A stretch of DNA of 64,000 nt from Perca fluviatilis (GCF_010015445.1 NC_053118.1:21565937-21629936); one strand, 5' to 3'; counted from the first letter of the stretch, positions 22,863 to 39,150 are shown. The notes: a model not told the origin generated them from the sequence alone. Numbers and translations: made by a program.

Positions 22863-23696
22863 CAACAGGCAATAAGAAGTACATTGTAAAAGTGAGAATT
22901 TATTCTGTATCCAAAATAAATCCTAGAAACATTCAGCGTTTGACACATATTGTGTATTACCATCATGTCATTCCTTCATTTCCAATCATCAAACAGCATC
23001 ATCAGCAACAGACAACATACTATTTTTAACACAAAGGTACGTTATACGCTATCTTTTAAGATTAGAGTAGCCTACATTTCATGAACAGCAGCCCTCATTT
23101 ATGACATCAGTGAGACTGAATGTCCCCCCTCTGCCGTCTCTGTATCCTCTCCTGATATGAGGCTGACCTTGTAAGCCTATTGGGGCGGAATGATAGCCCT
23201 CTGATTGCCTAATTGTGAGCCTGGGGGAGTATTTTAATCTCCAACAGATGGAGGGCAGTGTGAGGCAGAAGTAATACAGGGTAATATAAAGCTAAATGAT
23301 GAAAAAAGAACTATATGTGGATTAAAAAACTAATTCTTTAGATTCAGTCTAATAATTTACATGCAAGTCTTTTTATAGCCACCTTCTCTAAAATGTGCAG
23401 AGTAAAACCATTTACATCTGAATCTGATCTTCAAAGTAATTATGCTTTTCCGCTCACATTAAGATCAAAATCTTTTAACAAGTCACATTTTTCAGTTTGG
23501 TTGAACAGATAATGTTGCAGGAGCCTGACTCCATGCATATGGATCTTAAATGATCTACAGTATAATCAGCTCATGTATTAATCCGTTTTACCGATGTATT
23601 TTGACACCCAATTGCTATAAGGATGCAGCCCTAAACCTCTTATTTTATAAAACATCAATATCTAATTTGAAAATTTTAAAACTGTACAGTCGATTC

Positions 23697-23731
<35 letters not shown>

Positions 23732-23834
23732 TATAGATATTCCACCTTATATCCACATATATAAAAATGCAGCCCCATCATTAGGATACAGTCGTGACCA
23801 ATATATATTAATCCAATCTAATGCAATTGTATAT

Positions 23835-24376
23835 ACAGTAGTAGTCATTGCTGCCACCATCAACAAGTAATTTTACTTTTGACACTTAAAGTACATGTTA
23901 CAGCTCATACTTCCATATTGCTATAGATAATGTTTTTATGTTCAAGGTTGTAATACTTCCAACACCATTGCTGTTTCATGCTATCATACCTTGGTTATGT
24001 TAGGTTCTGATGGTCAGTATCTCCAACTGGATGAACAAAATTTGTAATATTCAGAATCTCAATTAAAGTTAAAGAAAACAAGTGTAAACATCAGGGCAGT
24101 GTCAAGATCAACTCTGCAGCCATGGTGACCTCTGGCTGTCAGGATGACCTTTGGTCGTCAGGAAATGTTTCAGTTTGGTTGAACAGATAATGTTGCAGGA
24201 GCCTGACTCCATGCATATGGATCTTAAATGATCTACAGTATATTCAGCGCATGTATTAATCCGTTTTACTGATGTATTTTGATCCAATTGCTATAAGGAT
24301 GCAGCCCTAAACCTCTTATTTTATAAAACATCAATATCTAATTTGACAATTTTAAAACTGTACAGCCGATTCATTC

Positions 24377-24421
<45 letters not shown>

Positions 24422-24813
24422 ACCTCATATCCACATATATAAAAATGCAGCCCCATCATTAGGATACAGTCGTGATCCAATTTAATACAATTGCTTAAAT
24501 AAATTAAATCCAATTAATCTGGAACCTCAAGAAATACAATGCAATCATCCTACAATATTAGCTTACTTAAACTAATGAATGCTATATTTTTACATTTTTG
24601 TTGTAAATGTTCCAGAACAGTAAAGATATACAAAACTATCTACCAGGAACACTTTGCAAAGCTGCTGTTAATCTAAAAATTTAAAATGCGTGTGAATTTA
24701 TTGATATTGTCAAGTGTTTTCGCTGATAAAGATGGTTCTTTAAAAATATGACACACGTAAAACATTACATTTTACACAAACAACATTTTATTGAAAGCTT
24801 CAACAGAAATACA
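23835..24813. repeat. Tandem array unit 3 (~1 kb)
   Basis: Matches unit 1 from GTAGTCATTGCTGCCACCAT through the (TA)n at ~24379-24419 to GAAAGCTTCAACAGAAATAC. A minus-strand AATAAA is present near its right end. Confidence 0.85.
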
Positions 24814-25348
24814 TGAGGAAGCTTTATGATCAGCCAGAATACAAACTGCACAGCCAAACCTTTTTATAGAGATAGACAAACAAAAGCATTGTGTTCTCTG
24901 ATTGGTCAGTGCTCCCTCCCTCCCTCCCTCCCTGAGGCAGGGTCACTAAGAAAGAGAGAGGCAGACAAGGTTAACAACGATTATTCAATACCTATTTCTG
25001 TTTTCAGCGTTGGAGGTGGAGGAGTTATCTAACATAGGGGGAAAAAAAACTAAGTAAGGGCCAGAAAAGCAAAATGTACAGCAACAAAAGAAATGAATCA
25101 GCGGTACAGATGGTGTGCAGGTTGAACAGGGACAATGAAGAAAAAAAAAAAAAAAAAATAAAAAAAAAAAAAAAGACAGGGGAATTTTGTTTCTCTTTTC
25201 CTGGTTCAGACTTATTTGTATTTCTCAGTGTCCCCTATTTACATGCAGTCAAATAACTGACATGATGATATATATATATATAAAACAAATCTATTAAGGG
25301 AGGAATGACCGTACACAATTGTGTACAGTGTGCTATGTGTGGAGCATA

Positions 25349-25467
25349 ATGACATAATAGGGTTTCTTAAAAGTTCAAATGTCAGTCAACCTTTTAAACC
25401 TGGCCAGCACAAAACATTTGCATTATGACAATCAGTTTATTACAAAAAGCATTTTGCACCAACTTAC
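25349..25467. repeat. Copy 2 of the ~120-bp duplicated block
   Basis: Same-orientation partner of 17853-17973. It sits 225-345 bases beyond the stop of the minus-strand coiled-coil gene and contains a minus-strand AATAAA at about 25435-25440, so it is probably that gene's 3' UTR end. Confidence 0.75.
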
Positions 25468-25691
25468 ACACAAAAACATATGCCCACATCAAAATGTAAC
25501 TTCATTTTTAATTTTCTTGTATAAAAAACAAATAACAGATGGAATACTCATTAACATCCCATTAGAGACCTAAGTAATCCTACTACAACTCCTACCCGTA
25601 TGTGTTGAAATCTGGTCGCATAGTATCCAAAACTGTGTCTCTTTTTAAACAGATGAAGTGTTGTCGAGTGAAAAACACAGGTTGGAAAACC

Positions 25692-28375
25692 TCATCTCTT
25701 CTTGGGAGCCTCTGCTTTAGGTGCTTCTGGTTTAGGGGCCTCTGCTTCTGGTTTAGGGGCCTCTGCTTTAGGTGCTTCTGGTTTAGGGGCCTCTGCTTTA
25801 GGTGCTTCTGGTTTAGGGGCCTCAATCACTCCACACAGATTGCTTTAAGAGAAAGTTCAATATTAGAAAGTGTAGTAAATGCATCCAGTACATATCATTT
25901 CGAGAGCATGCATACTTTTTATGTATGTATGTACAGTACAGGCCAAAAGTTTGGACACACCTTCTCATTCAATGTGTTTATTTTCATGACTATTTACATT
26001 GTAGATTCTCACTGAAGGCATCAAAACTATGAATGAACACATATGGAATTATGTACTTAACAAAAAAGTGTGACATAACTGAAAACATGTCTTATATTTT
26101 AGATTCTTCAAAGTAGCCACCCTTTGCTTTTTTTGATAGCGCTGCAAACCCTTGGTGTTTCTCAATGAGCTTCATGAGGTAGTCACCTGAAATGGTTTTC
26201 ACTTCACAGGTGTGCTTTGTCAGGGTTAATTAGTGGAATTTTGTCCCTTATTAATAAAAAAGCAAAGGGTGGCTACTTTGAAGAATCTAAAATATAAGAC
26301 ATGTTTTCAGTTATTTCACACTTTTTTGTTAAGTACATCATTCCATAATGTCACCTTCAGTGAGAATCTAATCTAAAATACTCATGAAAATAAAAAGGAA
26401 ACGCATTGAATGAGAAAGTGTGTCCAAACTTTTGGCCTGTACTGACTGTATGTATGTATGTATGTATTGTATGTATGTATGTATGTATGTATGTATGTAT
26501 GTATCTATCTATCTATCTATCTATCTTTAATTTTGTAATAAGTCCAGTATAGTAGTAACCATACCCTGCTATATGTGATTCTGCTTTCAAAAAGTCACAC
26601 ACTGCGCTCCGTGCTGCTAGTTGCTGTTTCTGTGTTTCCAGTTGTGTTGCCCAGCTGGTCTTCTCCTTATCATGTTCAGCTGTAGGTATTATCATACAAC
26701 ATGAGGAATTTTAGTGACAAGTCACAAAATAAAAGTAAGGTTAGAACCATCACTTGATGTTCCAATGTATCAACTGGAAGAGAAATACATTTAAATGCAT
26801 TTGAAGCAGCACACATGCTCAGCACAAGAGGGAAAAGTTTCTCTCCTCTCTCAATTACTGAATAAATGACCACTTTTTGGCATTTAAGCCATTAATCAGC
26901 ACCTACCTTTGAGATTATTGATTTCTGTCTCTAATGATCCCAGCCCATCTTTTACCAATTTCTGCAAAATGGAAAAGCAAATGTCAGCGACAAACCTGAG
27001 TTTGTTAGAGAAATCTTCTCTACACAGACGAACATCCTGCATTTATACTATACATCTTAAACTTTTGTCTTCTGACTTCCACAGTAAATATTTGAACACA
27101 CTGTCATAACATTAACTGGATCTGCACACAACACAGTTTTGGCATCAGTGTTACATGATCAAGTATACAGATATACTTCATGTATTCCCCTTACTTGGCT
27201 GAAAAAGATGATTTCTCCTACATTTTTCTAACATTTTTGTCAATCCCTTTCACGTTACCCCATTTTCTATGCCCTGAAAGACTCTTTTTAGGTTGCCGTT
27301 TTCCTTAGATGCTTTGAGAAACACTGAGGAATCACCTTAATCCACTATGAAGCCACTTGTTCGATGTTGCAGAGAGGGTTCATGAAGTGCATAAAGGGTG
27401 AATCTGGCTACTTGACACCACAGCAGAGGAACGTTTATCTTATGCGATTTCCATGCATTTATTCCCCTTTTAAGAAGTTTAGTGTTTAGAAACATGAGTA
27501 AAAACAACACATTTCAGTAGTACAGGACCACTTGGATACAGAGACAGATAATATTTCTCATTGATAAAAGTTGTTTTTTCTAAAAGAATAAAAAAAGAAA
27601 ACCTGTTATATGCTATTTTTTATGGCAAAACTAATTTGGTACCAATATAAGAAAATAAGAGAAGTGACATATATTGGCTAAGGCCTGCCATGTATACAAG
27701 CAGAGACATGATTTCAACAATAAATGGTTTAAAGACAAGCCAGATTTTCTTAACAATCAGGTTCTTTGTAGCCTACACCTGACGTGATGCAAATCAGTTG
27801 TTCCTCCTCACAGAAAGAGACTACATTGCAAACATCTTTCTAATGGCTATGAAGAGCCAGGCGATGCATTTCAAAAGGTTATAAAGTATTGTTTAGCCTT
27901 TTGGTTATTAGCCTACATTTAACCCCTCAAGATCAAGCTCCCCTTTCAAATGTGGAGCATTTAATTCCCTTTTAAGTAGACACAATCTAATGTCTCTCTG
28001 TGGAAACTAAATCCAACATAACTTTCACAAGGCTTTACTATTCATTACTCTCAATGCTTGCATCATTAAGTTTCTCCCCACCTGGCCTCCCTGGCAGACG
28101 TCCACTTCACCCTTCGCCTTATCAGCTTTGGCCTGGGCCATGTTCGCCTCCTCTATCAGCGCTTTCATCTCAGTTTGGGTCTTCTCCAGCTTGGTCTCCG
28201 TCTCTGCTGTATCGCTCTGATACTCTCCGAGCACATCGTAGGTCACCCGCAGCTTGATTTCTAGAAACTTGCTCCGTTTTTCCTCCTTGTCCTGCTCATT
28301 TTGCCGTATTTTTATGACCCCAACCAAAGCGACAGACACGAGTAATGCCACAGGTATCAGAAACTGTACCTTCAT
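25692..28375 (-). CDS. Uncharacterised signal-anchored coiled-coil protein A (paralogue of the + strand gene at 29320)
   Basis: I do not recognise a named family. Coding exons: 28375-28082, 26961-26907, 26679-26565, 25842-25692; phases 0, 1, 2 agree and give 204 aa. Residues 3-21 (VQFLIPVALLVSVALVGVI) form one hydrophobic segment that is either a signal peptide or an uncleaved type II anchor. Residues ~25-150 are charged and coiled-coil-like (KLEKTQTEMKALIEEANMAQ). Cysteines fall at 94, 144 and 158. The tail after NLCGV is a (PKPEA/PKAEA) repeat ending in PKKR. There is no second hydrophobic segment, hence no obvious GPI signal. The start is the first ATG and matches the partner gene's start. 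A membrane or secreted, disulphide-linked rod is inferred, not shown. It is divergently arranged with its paralogue, 944 bases between start codons. Confidence 0.82.
25694..25822 (-). repeat. Coding minisatellite in gene A tail
   Basis: A roughly 30-base unit encoding APKPEAPKAE repeats about three and a half times; one copy is shortened to APKPEAE. It lies wholly within the last coding exon, and the unit length keeps the frame. Confidence 0.9.
25934..26444. mobile_element. Tc1/mariner-like non-autonomous element with long TIRs, copy 2
   Basis: Same termini (CAGTACAGGCCAAAAGTTTG and inverse) and same centre as 21944-22481, with small internal deletions. It lies in the last intron of gene A. 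TA is present on the left; the right flank reads ACTGTA, so the target duplication is not intact, perhaps through the adjoining (TGTA)n tract. Confidence 0.85.
26446..26526. repeat. (TGTA)n(TCTA)n microsatellite
   Basis: Tetranucleotide tract directly following the Tc1-like element and ending 38 bases from exon 3 of gene A. Confidence 0.9.
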
Positions 28376-29319
28376 GTTTCACGAGATCTGCGAGCTGTAT
28401 TGTGAGTTGTTTGTTCTTGAATTTGATGATGGATAGGTCAAAGTGTCGGCAAGTGCTCGCACGAACATAAGGCTGCTCTCAGTGTCGCCCTAGTTACACC
28501 TCTCTACATTTACCAAATTAAAATCAATCAGCTAAGGAGGCTGACTCACCTGCGCTGTTAGTTTGGACAATCATTGGTGTGTGTTGGGTCTAGCTGCTGA
28601 GCATTCCCCCAGTGTGTCATAAAAAACACGCCCTCTTCCTGTATGGCATCTGAGGAGAGACAGGTAGCACCTGTCAGCATGCCCTGCGCACCTTGATCAA
28701 ACTCCTAGGCCTAGCCTATAAATCATAAAAGTCAAATGAAATGAGTGTAGATTGACTGTTCATTCTAACTCTAAATACAACACTGTAAACGAATTTTATT
28801 AGTTAAATTGTTAGTTAAAATGTATTTATTGTGACTCATATAAGAACATGTGGTTAAATATAAAGCAGCCTGATATTAATTTTTAACTTTATTTCGAAAG
28901 TGGCGGATGAAGTAGGCTAGCCTATTCAGATTTTTCAAGGGTCTACCCCACTGTAAAAACCAACAAACACATGTTTTGATGTTTGTGGAAATTGTATTTT
29001 TACATCAGTTTCTTGTTGCTTATTTGTAATCATTATTATTGAAACCAAACCGTAGCCTACGTAAGATAGGCTTGGTCAGGGCAATGTGATCATGATGCAA
29101 ATCGTAAGCGCGTGCTTATAAGGAGAGGGCAAGTGTCTGTGGAGGAAATACGTGGATTGTCACGCCCAACCTGTTGAGCAGGTGGAGCAGGTTACAGGTA
29201 GGCCGACGGTAAACACGCAGTCACATCGTGCACGTTTGGAGAGATATGAACAAGTGACTCGGCGGCAACAGCAACTCCACCACTTGGCCCCATTGTGTCT
29301 TTTTGTCGTCTCAAACAAG
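28376..29319. promoter_or_regulatory. Shared bidirectional promoter interval between paralogues A and B
   Basis: 944 bases separate the two start codons of divergent paralogues. Toward gene B, CTTATAAGG at 29115-29123 is a TATA-like box about 200 bases before its ATG. Toward gene A, the minus strand reads TTTTTTATGA near 28620, a weak TATA-like element. No other gene is seen inside. Shared regulation is inferred from arrangement only. Confidence 0.5.
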
Positions 29320-29619
29320 ATGAAGCTCGCGATTTGTTTGGCCTTCCTGAGTGTGGCTATAGTGGCTGTAATGATTTTCCAGGCCGTGCGCCAGGAGTTG
29401 AACCTGCGTGTTTTGAAAAGCCGCACGGTGGAGAACACGGAGCAGATCAAGAGGAAAGAGGATACCATCATCGAAGTGAAAAGCAAAATCCAGGCGATGA
29501 AATCAAAGCTGGTGTTCGTCAACACCAACATAGATACACTGAAGAAGAAGAAGACAGACGGTGAACAAAAAGCAGAGGAACTCGGTAAAAATCTGCAGAC
29601 CTGTATCGCAGAGAAGGTA

Positions 29620-29713
<94 letters not shown>

Positions 29714-30713
29714 ACTTAACAACCTGGATCAACTTTACCGTTAGGCCCACATGCATATGATTCATGTTGCTATTGAATCCTTTTTTTCTCCTCATGCATT
29801 ACCATATCTGCTGACAAATGCTTTCACCTGTGTCCTTATTAGGAAGCGGTTGAGAAGAAGAGCTCAGGTATGAGAGAGAGCATGACTACACTCAAAGGTA
29901 AGGCAGCTTTTGTTTCACTTCTGCTGTTCTGAAATCGCTCTGTGCAGATAGTTAAGTGTGCTTCTGTACAACACTGGTCAATCCCAAACGGATGCAGATA
30001 AGAGAATGTACGAACCATAATGCATATTTAACACCTTAATCAGGTTTTCTCTTGGCCTTTTAAAAGACAGATGTTAGATTGGAGCTGCTGAGGTCTGTCA
30101 CTTTGCACCCTCTATTCAAACACTTGTGATTAAAAATCAAATGTGCCAGCTCCAACCTATAGGGCTCCAGGCACACTGTCTGGCATGACTCAGTCACTGA
30201 GCTTATCAGCTCCAATTTCACTCATTTATTGTGTATTAAATGTGGAACTTCATAACATTTGTTTATCTCTGTTATACTGTGTAATTTCCTCAGCTGATCA
30301 CGAACAGGCTAAAAAGAAGGCTGAAGAGGAAATTCAGAGCTTGAAACAACAGATTTTGGATAGAGACAAAGCTATTTGTGCCTTTGCCGATACGTCCAAG
30401 GACGAAGCACGGTAAGATCAGAAACGCCTACTTGCATCTTCAGAATAAGCCTGTATTTGTTGTCCGCCAAACCAGGCAAAAAAAAAAAAAATATTTAATA
30501 TTTTAAACCCCCCAACCTTCTTTCAAACAGAACACAAACGAGTTATAGCTATAAACTAAAGACGCAAGCTTATGTATCTTTAAAAAAAAAAAAAAAAAAA
30601 ATTAGATAAAAAAAAAAAAAAAAAAAGGAAAATAAAGGCAGGGCTTGGTACACCAAATAACAGTGTTTTATTTTTTATTTTTTTTATTTTGCAGGAGGCT
30701 GTGTGGACTCTGA
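29320..30713 (+). CDS. Uncharacterised signal-anchored coiled-coil protein B (paralogue of the - strand gene at 28375)
   Basis: Coding exons: 29320-29616, 29843-29897, 30294-30411, 30695-30713; phases 0, 1, 2 agree and give 162 aa. The first ATG in frame gives [20 protein letters not shown], a hydrophobic start (about 3-21), followed by a lysine/glutamate-rich coiled-coil-like region. Cysteines at 95, 146 and 160 match those of protein A (94, 144, 158) with spacings 51/14 against 50/14. Exon 2 is 55 nt in both genes and exon 3 differs by one codon. Aligned exon 3 starts are [10 protein letters not shown] and AEHDKEKTSW. Unlike A, it stops at RLCGL with no proline-rich tail; the stop codon overlaps an AATAAA (TGAATAAAG). 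The fourth exon adds only six codons. Function is unknown; a disulphide-linked membrane or secreted coiled coil is inferred. Confidence 0.82.
29622..29711. repeat. (CA)n microsatellite at the gene B exon 1 donor
   Basis: About 45 CA units begin five bases after the donor GT of exon 1 (AAG|GTAGGACACA). Confidence 0.95.
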
Positions 30714-31529
30714 ATAAAGTAAACTCAACATTGACTGGGAACATTAAAGAAAAAGAAGCATGCCATGCAATTGAGGATAAAATGTGTAATATTGCTGTTG
30801 TGAGTACAGCTCTGATGGTTTCTTATGCAAAAGTAACTGTTTTTGTACATTCATTTATTGGACAAATTGCACAGACATAGGGAGTGGGGAAATATGTTTC
30901 ACAGTTTTGTACCATTTTGTTATGTGATTGTTTTGGTGGGATCTAGTTATGCCCTTTGTCACTGTAAAATACTTGTGATTTCAACGTCCACAAATAAATG
31001 AACTTGACTGTCATGCAGATGCAGTGTTAGCCTGATTTAAACCGGTAAAGCTATAACTTTAACACCTGAACCAGCCTGCTTGTGTTTTTGTTGCCCTGCC
31101 CTCAATAAAAGTGTATGTAGGCATCTGTTTCATCTGAGGTCTTTTGGGTGTGGAAGAATTTGTTAACCAAATGTACTGCATCAGGGTGAATAATAAGCTT
31201 ATGCTTCATGGAAATATCACATAAAGTCACGTTGGAGTGTGGGAAAAAATGTCAGTTGATTAAACACAAACTCCAAATACATGTTAACAAGCAGATAAAC
31301 TTATTAAAGCCACAAAGCTCCAAAATTGCCCCATGGTATGTGGAGTTTATATTAAATATTGCCAGACTGGTGAGTTTTCTGGTGCCCTCTCCTGATTTTA
31401 GAGGGCTGTTTATACTGCAGGGACATAACCAACACACTGGAACTAGAAAATATGTGATGTGCACATATTTCTGACACATTCTTCTATATCCATTCATCAG
31501 AAACAGTTATGATGAATGACCGCTATGAC

Positions 31530-32250
31530 ATGCTCCTCTACCTCCCCCTACTGCAGAATCCAGGATTATACTGACAGTCTTTCTGCAATTCTGCCTTGCC
31601 CAAGAGCACCTTGGCAGTGCCCCGGAGGTGAACTGGCATCTCTCCAGCTACAAATCCACACTCTGTACTTCAGTCCGTACGGGGACTTGAACCAGTGACC
31701 CTCCGGTGTCCCACCTAACTCCTTTAGGGCATGGGTCTTCAATTTTTTTTTAAGCCAAGGACTCCTTAGCTGAAAGGGAGATGGATCAGGGACCCCCTAC
31801 TACATATATTGTATAAAATGAAGTTGCAGATTACTCTGGTCCTACAATAACTTTTAGGGAAGCCTAGAGCATTTGTATATATTTTTTGCATAGAATACTA
31901 AGCTATTCAAATGGCCTAATAATTGTTGGCATGATTTTATAAATCATGTTTCAATGTTAAACATGTGGAAGAGCCAATCCTTTGGGATGAACTGTATCTG
32001 TGAGCCATCCACAGATACAGTTCATCACCTTAGTGACTACATAACCTATTGGCCAGTAAGCCTATCATCAGTGGGGATTTATATTTGCTAATATGTTGAA
32101 ATCTTGTTAAGACTTTTTCATTTTTGAAAAAACTTAAAAAAATTAGTTTGGAGGCCCTCCTGCAGTGACTCTGAGGACCCTCTGGTCCCGGACCCCCTGT
32201 TGAAGAACCCTGCCTTAGGGACTGAGCTACTACTACCCCCAAATTTAACA
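31530..32250. repeat. Older dispersed repeat split by a hAT-like insertion
   Basis: Left part ends in GGGACTTGAACCAGTGACCC and ACTCCTTTAGGG; the right part resumes with TTAGGGACTGAGCTACTACT after the element at 31730-32212. The GGGGACTTGAACC stretch resembles a common fish interspersed repeat with a tRNA-like box. Confidence 0.6.
31730..32212. mobile_element. hAT-like non-autonomous DNA transposon
   Basis: Ends are near-inverse: CATGGGTCTTCAA on the left and TTGAAGAACCCTG on the right. The flanking octamers CTTTAGGG and CCTTAGGG differ at one base, consistent with an 8-bp hAT target duplication. There is no open transposase frame. Confidence 0.7.
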
Positions 32251-33080
32251 GCTCTTCAAAAGGCCAATGCACTGAAGTTAACTGGAAAACAAAATGTCTT
32301 CCACAGCAAATATTTAATTTAAGTGGTGTTCAGTGACATTGTTTTTCCATTAAATTTGAAAGATGAATGCATTTTGTGTCAAAGCATTCAAATGTTATCC
32401 ACAGTTTAGTCCACATGAGTGCTGACTTTTGTTTAGAAAAAATGTGTGTAAACAATTGTAAAACAATACTACAGTAAGGGAAATAACTGTTTTTTGCTTT
32501 GGGACCTGTAGCTCTCCTCCACCGACAATCTTTATTACCTGTGTTTTTTTTTCTTTTAAGGAACATAACTTAAAGTAAACAGTAAACATACAGTCCATTA
32601 CAACAGAAAGTTAAACACTACCAGGGGTAGAGACATGGAGAATATATATATATTGCCAGGTAGTTAATATATCCTCAGGGCTTTTGTGTTTTGTGAAGAG
32701 GAAACAAAAGGATATGAAGTAGGGTTTTACCTTTTCAAATTTGTTATTGTGTAAAAAGTATTTGCCATGAAGGATAGTTAGGTTGGTATACATGCAGTTA
32801 AGTGTCCCAAACTCCCCATATAATGTCCTTCATTAATCATGAACCTGCTAAACCACCTGTGCCACCCTAACCCTAACCTGTCTCAAATGAGACCCTCATC
32901 ATTTGGGACACTCCGTTTTTGGTAAATAATTTGGGACTATTTATTAAAATAATTTGCCACTAAACTGCACGTATACCGTTAGGTTTAAAAAAATCAAATC
33001 CTCACTATTTAAATACAAATCAGGTATTACATCATTACAATTGAAACCACGTTCAGCCATTCACAGTGCAAGGTGTAAAT

Positions 33081-33115
33081 CACGTGATTCAATGACGCTG
33101 CTCGTACCGGAAGTT
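33081..33115 (+). promoter_or_regulatory. Likely them4 core promoter motifs
   Basis: A CACGTG E-box at 33081-33086 and an ETS-type ACCGGAAGT at 33107-33115 lie about 280-315 bases upstream of the them4 start codon, in TATA-less sequence, as is usual for housekeeping genes. Confidence 0.5.
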
Positions 33116-33395
33116 GACAGACGAAACTGATGACACATGAAAGTCACCGGTAAAACAATCGGGCCGTAGGAGTTTTAGTTTTCGAGACAGCCAAACAGAA
33201 ACATGTGTTAAACATGCTGAAGGTATATTATATGCTTTTACGGTATATCAGTGGTTATTTAAACGATAGCCCTTTGTTACGGTGCTAGCCTTATAACCGT
33301 TAACGGTACACAATCAGTTATAGACCTCAAAATACAGGCTGCTTGGTCTCTGTGAAAGCTTTTCCACCATCCTCGTCATTTTAAACAGTGTACAA

Positions 33396-37208
<3,813 letters not shown>

Positions 37209-37233
37209 CACAAGCACTGTCAGCAAGCTGAGG

Positions 37234-37235
<2 letters not shown>

Positions 37236-37332
<97 letters not shown>
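37236..37332. repeat. (GT)n microsatellite in the them4 3' UTR
   Basis: More than 45 GT units begin 28 bases after the them4 stop codon and before its AATAAA, so it is probably transcribed as part of the 3' UTR. Confidence 0.95.
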
Positions 37333-39150
37333 CCACATGGGCACATGTTATCAGTGGACTCAGGGTGGTCTAAATTTATTTATTGTTACTTCTACAATAT
37401 TAATGGTTTTATGTCACACTGGGGCCTTTGGAAGTGAGATCTTTTCTCAAAATGTACTGATAATTAATATTTAGTTCCCTCCAATAAAGCTTTACCTATT
37501 GGTATTATATGAATTAAGCAAACCACATGTTTATTCATTTGTCAACGAGTGAAATTGTTTGCAACAGGGAATGAAAATTGCATTACTTTCCTTTTTTGGT
37601 TAACAAAATTCAAATGTTTTTGCTTCTGACCTTAAAAATAACAAGGGCAAATTCGCAATTGCTAGACCACATACGCACACACTGATAAAAATATCCAGTT
37701 TGAACCACTTAAAAGAATTAAGGAAACTTTTTGCATCAGATAATTATGTAGATCAAGCAAGACTGGGCTTTGTGTAAACTACTTAATTTTTTGAACATAA
37801 AGAAAATGTTGAGTAAAGTCAACTTAATTTAATTATGTAGATCAAGCAAGAGTAGTATTTTGTAATTGGATCTGGTTCTTGAATTGGATATAGGATTGCA
37901 ATGAGCATGCAAAACTATATACTATCTAAAGCATTTTTTAATGAATCCCCTGATCAAACTTGATAGTTAAACTGCTAATATAACTAACAGCATATATAGT
38001 AAATTTCATAAGGTTAGACACTGTTATTCCTATATTTGATAAAAGTCAGGATTTTGTACAAAAATATGCCATTTGATTAATTTACCAAAGATGAGTGCAG
38101 AATGTCATGTGCTGCTTTTTGTTTATGCACTTTAATTAAGAATTATGTATTTTTTTTAATTTATTTTAAACTCAATTTTACACTTTGTCACTTTGATAAA
38201 TTGGTGCAATCAAGAATATTTGTAACACATCAGTTAACAAGACTGAGTTTCAGGCTTCTTACACATTTTAAGTTACGTAGATTTTCAGGTGTGGGTTGTT
38301 AACTGTTACCCCACCATGTGGTGGATGTGGTTATATTTAAATACGACGTGTGGATTTGTATGCCATGAGAATATCATGACTTACAACGGAGACACAAAGG
38401 GTTCAAACCCAAAATCATCATGATAGTGGTGTCATCTTGTTCATAGGCTGGTTTGTCTCGCTCACTCTGACACTTTGAACATATTTCTACAGTCAGAATT
38501 GACTGATGCATGCCAGGATATGCCACAATAGGCAACACTGTCCACATCACAGACATCAGTGCTGCTCAGGCAGCTGGTGCAGGCCACGATGCTGAAAAAG
38601 TGCACTTCTGAAAGACCTGAAAGCATATGGAGCACTATTTAGGTTATATACAGACTGTACTAACTATAGTGTGAATACATTGCATTCTTTGATTTTTACA
38701 TTGGACTATGAAACGTGAAAGTGTTGGGGGAACAGAACTCAATGCTTTAAACAACTGACCTTCTGCAGCTATGGAACAAACATACAATTACATAGAAAGA
38801 GAGAATGAGTTTAAATTTTCCTAAGGAGGACATTTTTATTCCTTTAACTTTAACATAAAAATGTTTGTTTTTGGTTATGTGCCCATTTCTAATTATATTT
38901 TGTCACCTACCAACCCAGCCAGCAACCACTAGGCTTCAATACTGCTCTTGATTTTACCCAAACTGTCAGATGACTACGCGTGCGGTGTGTTCCAGCTGTC
39001 AGGTGCAATTCCAGAAACATTAACATCTAATGTTGAAGTTCATCAAACATGGCAATTCATACTGCTGGACTCAATTAAAATGTAAAAAGAAGCTTAACAA
39101 GTATCTGTTCTATTAATATTTCCTGTTGTTCTCAGTCACTGCATGTTAAT

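Larger units (their letters stand above)
21903..23834. repeat. Tandem array unit 2, broken and interrupted
   Basis: Unit sequence is present at 21903-21937, is split by the palindromic element at 21944-22481, resumes at ~22496-22700, is interrupted again by ~760 bp of unrelated sequence including a SINE fragment, and resumes at ~23490-23834 (GTTTGGTTGAACAGATAATG onwards), where it joins unit 3. It has expanded TGACCTCTGG-type short repeats at ~22641-22725. Confidence 0.75.

Noticed and set aside
29152..29319. Upstream extension of gene B's first frame
   Set aside because: It has no ATG; it is 5' leader that happens to be open.
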